From Paracoccaceae bacterium (GTDB lineage Bacteria > Pseudomonadota > Alphaproteobacteria > Rhodobacterales > Rhodobacteraceae), in NCBI GenBank assembly GCA_016764835.1, contig JAESRD010000075.1, forward strand, positions 1-6,294: DNA of 6,294 nt, written 5' to 3'. Below are positions 6,015 through 6,294 of the stretch, in pieces (position 1 is the first letter of the stretch; every line of letters starts with the position of its first letter). The notes below the pieces were generated by a model that did no database searches, was not told where the DNA came from, and worked only from the letters and a program-made list of their open reading frames with translations. The position numbers were made by a program, and so were the translations under genes.

Positions 6015-6294
6015 GTAGTGTAAAGGTGGGGAACCGCGTAAAACTAGGCATGGTCGGTGGCGGCCAAGGCGCGTTCATTGGCGGTGTGCACCGTATTGCC
6101 AGCCGGATTGATGACCGTTTTGAGCTGGTCGCAGGCGCGCTTAGCTCAAACGCCGAACGGGCTGCGGCATCAGCGGCTGAGCTGGGCATAGCGGCTGATC
6201 GGTCATACGCCGATTACGCTGAGATGGCCCGCGCCGAGGCGGCGCGGCCTGATGGCATTGATGCGGTGTCTATCGTGACGCCAAACCATATGCA
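6011..6294 (+). CDS. Gfo/Idh/MocA-type NAD(P)-dependent sugar oxidoreductase (N-terminal part only)
   Basis: Cytoplasmic dehydrogenase, of which 94 codons are visible before the right edge. The N-terminus is a dinucleotide-binding Rossmann start: KLGMVGGGQGAFIGGVHR at residues 11-28, with the glycine-rich GGGQGAFIG loop at 16-24. The segment DAVSIVTPNHM at 84-94 is the conserved strand and TPN-H element near the nicotinamide in Gfo/Idh/MocA enzymes. The start is GTG at 6011, which overlaps the epimerase stop as GTGA; AAAGGA lies 10 bases upstream. The catalytic Lys (usually in an EKP motif) and the C-terminal substrate domain lie beyond the edge. Context with an isomerase/epimerase and a sugar importer suggests oxidation of a sugar or glycoside hydroxyl, as in inositol or 3-keto-glycoside pathways. 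An internal ATG at 6050 would cut into the Rossmann strand and is unlikely. Confidence 0.9.
   Translation, partial: MSSVKVGNRVKLGMVGGGQGAFIGGVHRIASRIDDRFELVAGALSSNAERAAASAAELGIAADRSYADYAEMARAEAARPDGIDAVSIVTPNHM

Overview
The window is a compact carbohydrate-utilisation locus from a Gram-negative bacterium, most likely an alphaproteobacterium of the Rhodobacterales/Roseobacter type. That assignment is inferred from protein style, moderately high GC coding bias and gene arrangement; no marker gene is present. Everything between the two edges is explained by seven genes (two cut by the window ends) and one divergent control region. No RNA genes, insertion sequences, CRISPR arrays or attachment sites were seen.

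Left part (1-3672, all minus strand, read right to left): a complete binding-protein-dependent sugar ABC importer in the order solute-binding protein, MalF-type permease, MalG-type permease, MalK/UgpC-type ATPase (cut at the left edge just after its LSGGQ signature). The binding protein has a signal peptide and a GtsA-like N-terminus. A strong hairpin plus T-tract lies directly behind the binding-protein gene and before the permeases, the usual way such operons make far more binding protein than membrane components. The permease and ATPase genes are tightly packed (8-base overlap, then a 4-base gap).

Middle (3673-3843): the divergent control region. It holds a strong ribosome binding site for the binding protein, a plausible sigma-70 promoter firing leftward, and two 16-base, CG-centred near-palindromes of LacI-family operator type. 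Their centres are exactly 20 bp apart, and together they form a 40-bp inverted repeat with 17 of 20 positions paired. One lies on the -10/spacer of the leftward promoter and the other at the predicted transcription start.

Right part (3844-6294, plus strand): a LacI-family repressor, then a sugar isomerase/epimerase of the xylose-isomerase-like TIM-barrel class, then the first 94 codons of a Gfo/Idh/MocA-type NAD(P)-dependent oxidoreductase that starts inside the stop codon of the epimerase gene.

Working model: the repressor, released by an imported sugar or its metabolite, opens the importer operon (and perhaps its own). The sugar enters through the ABC transporter and is processed by the dehydrogenase and the isomerase/epimerase. 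That enzyme pair, next to a sugar ABC importer and a LacI regulator, recalls the E. coli ycj cluster and other 3-keto-sugar routes, in which a glycoside is oxidised at C3 and then epimerised or cleaved. The actual substrate cannot be read from the sequence.
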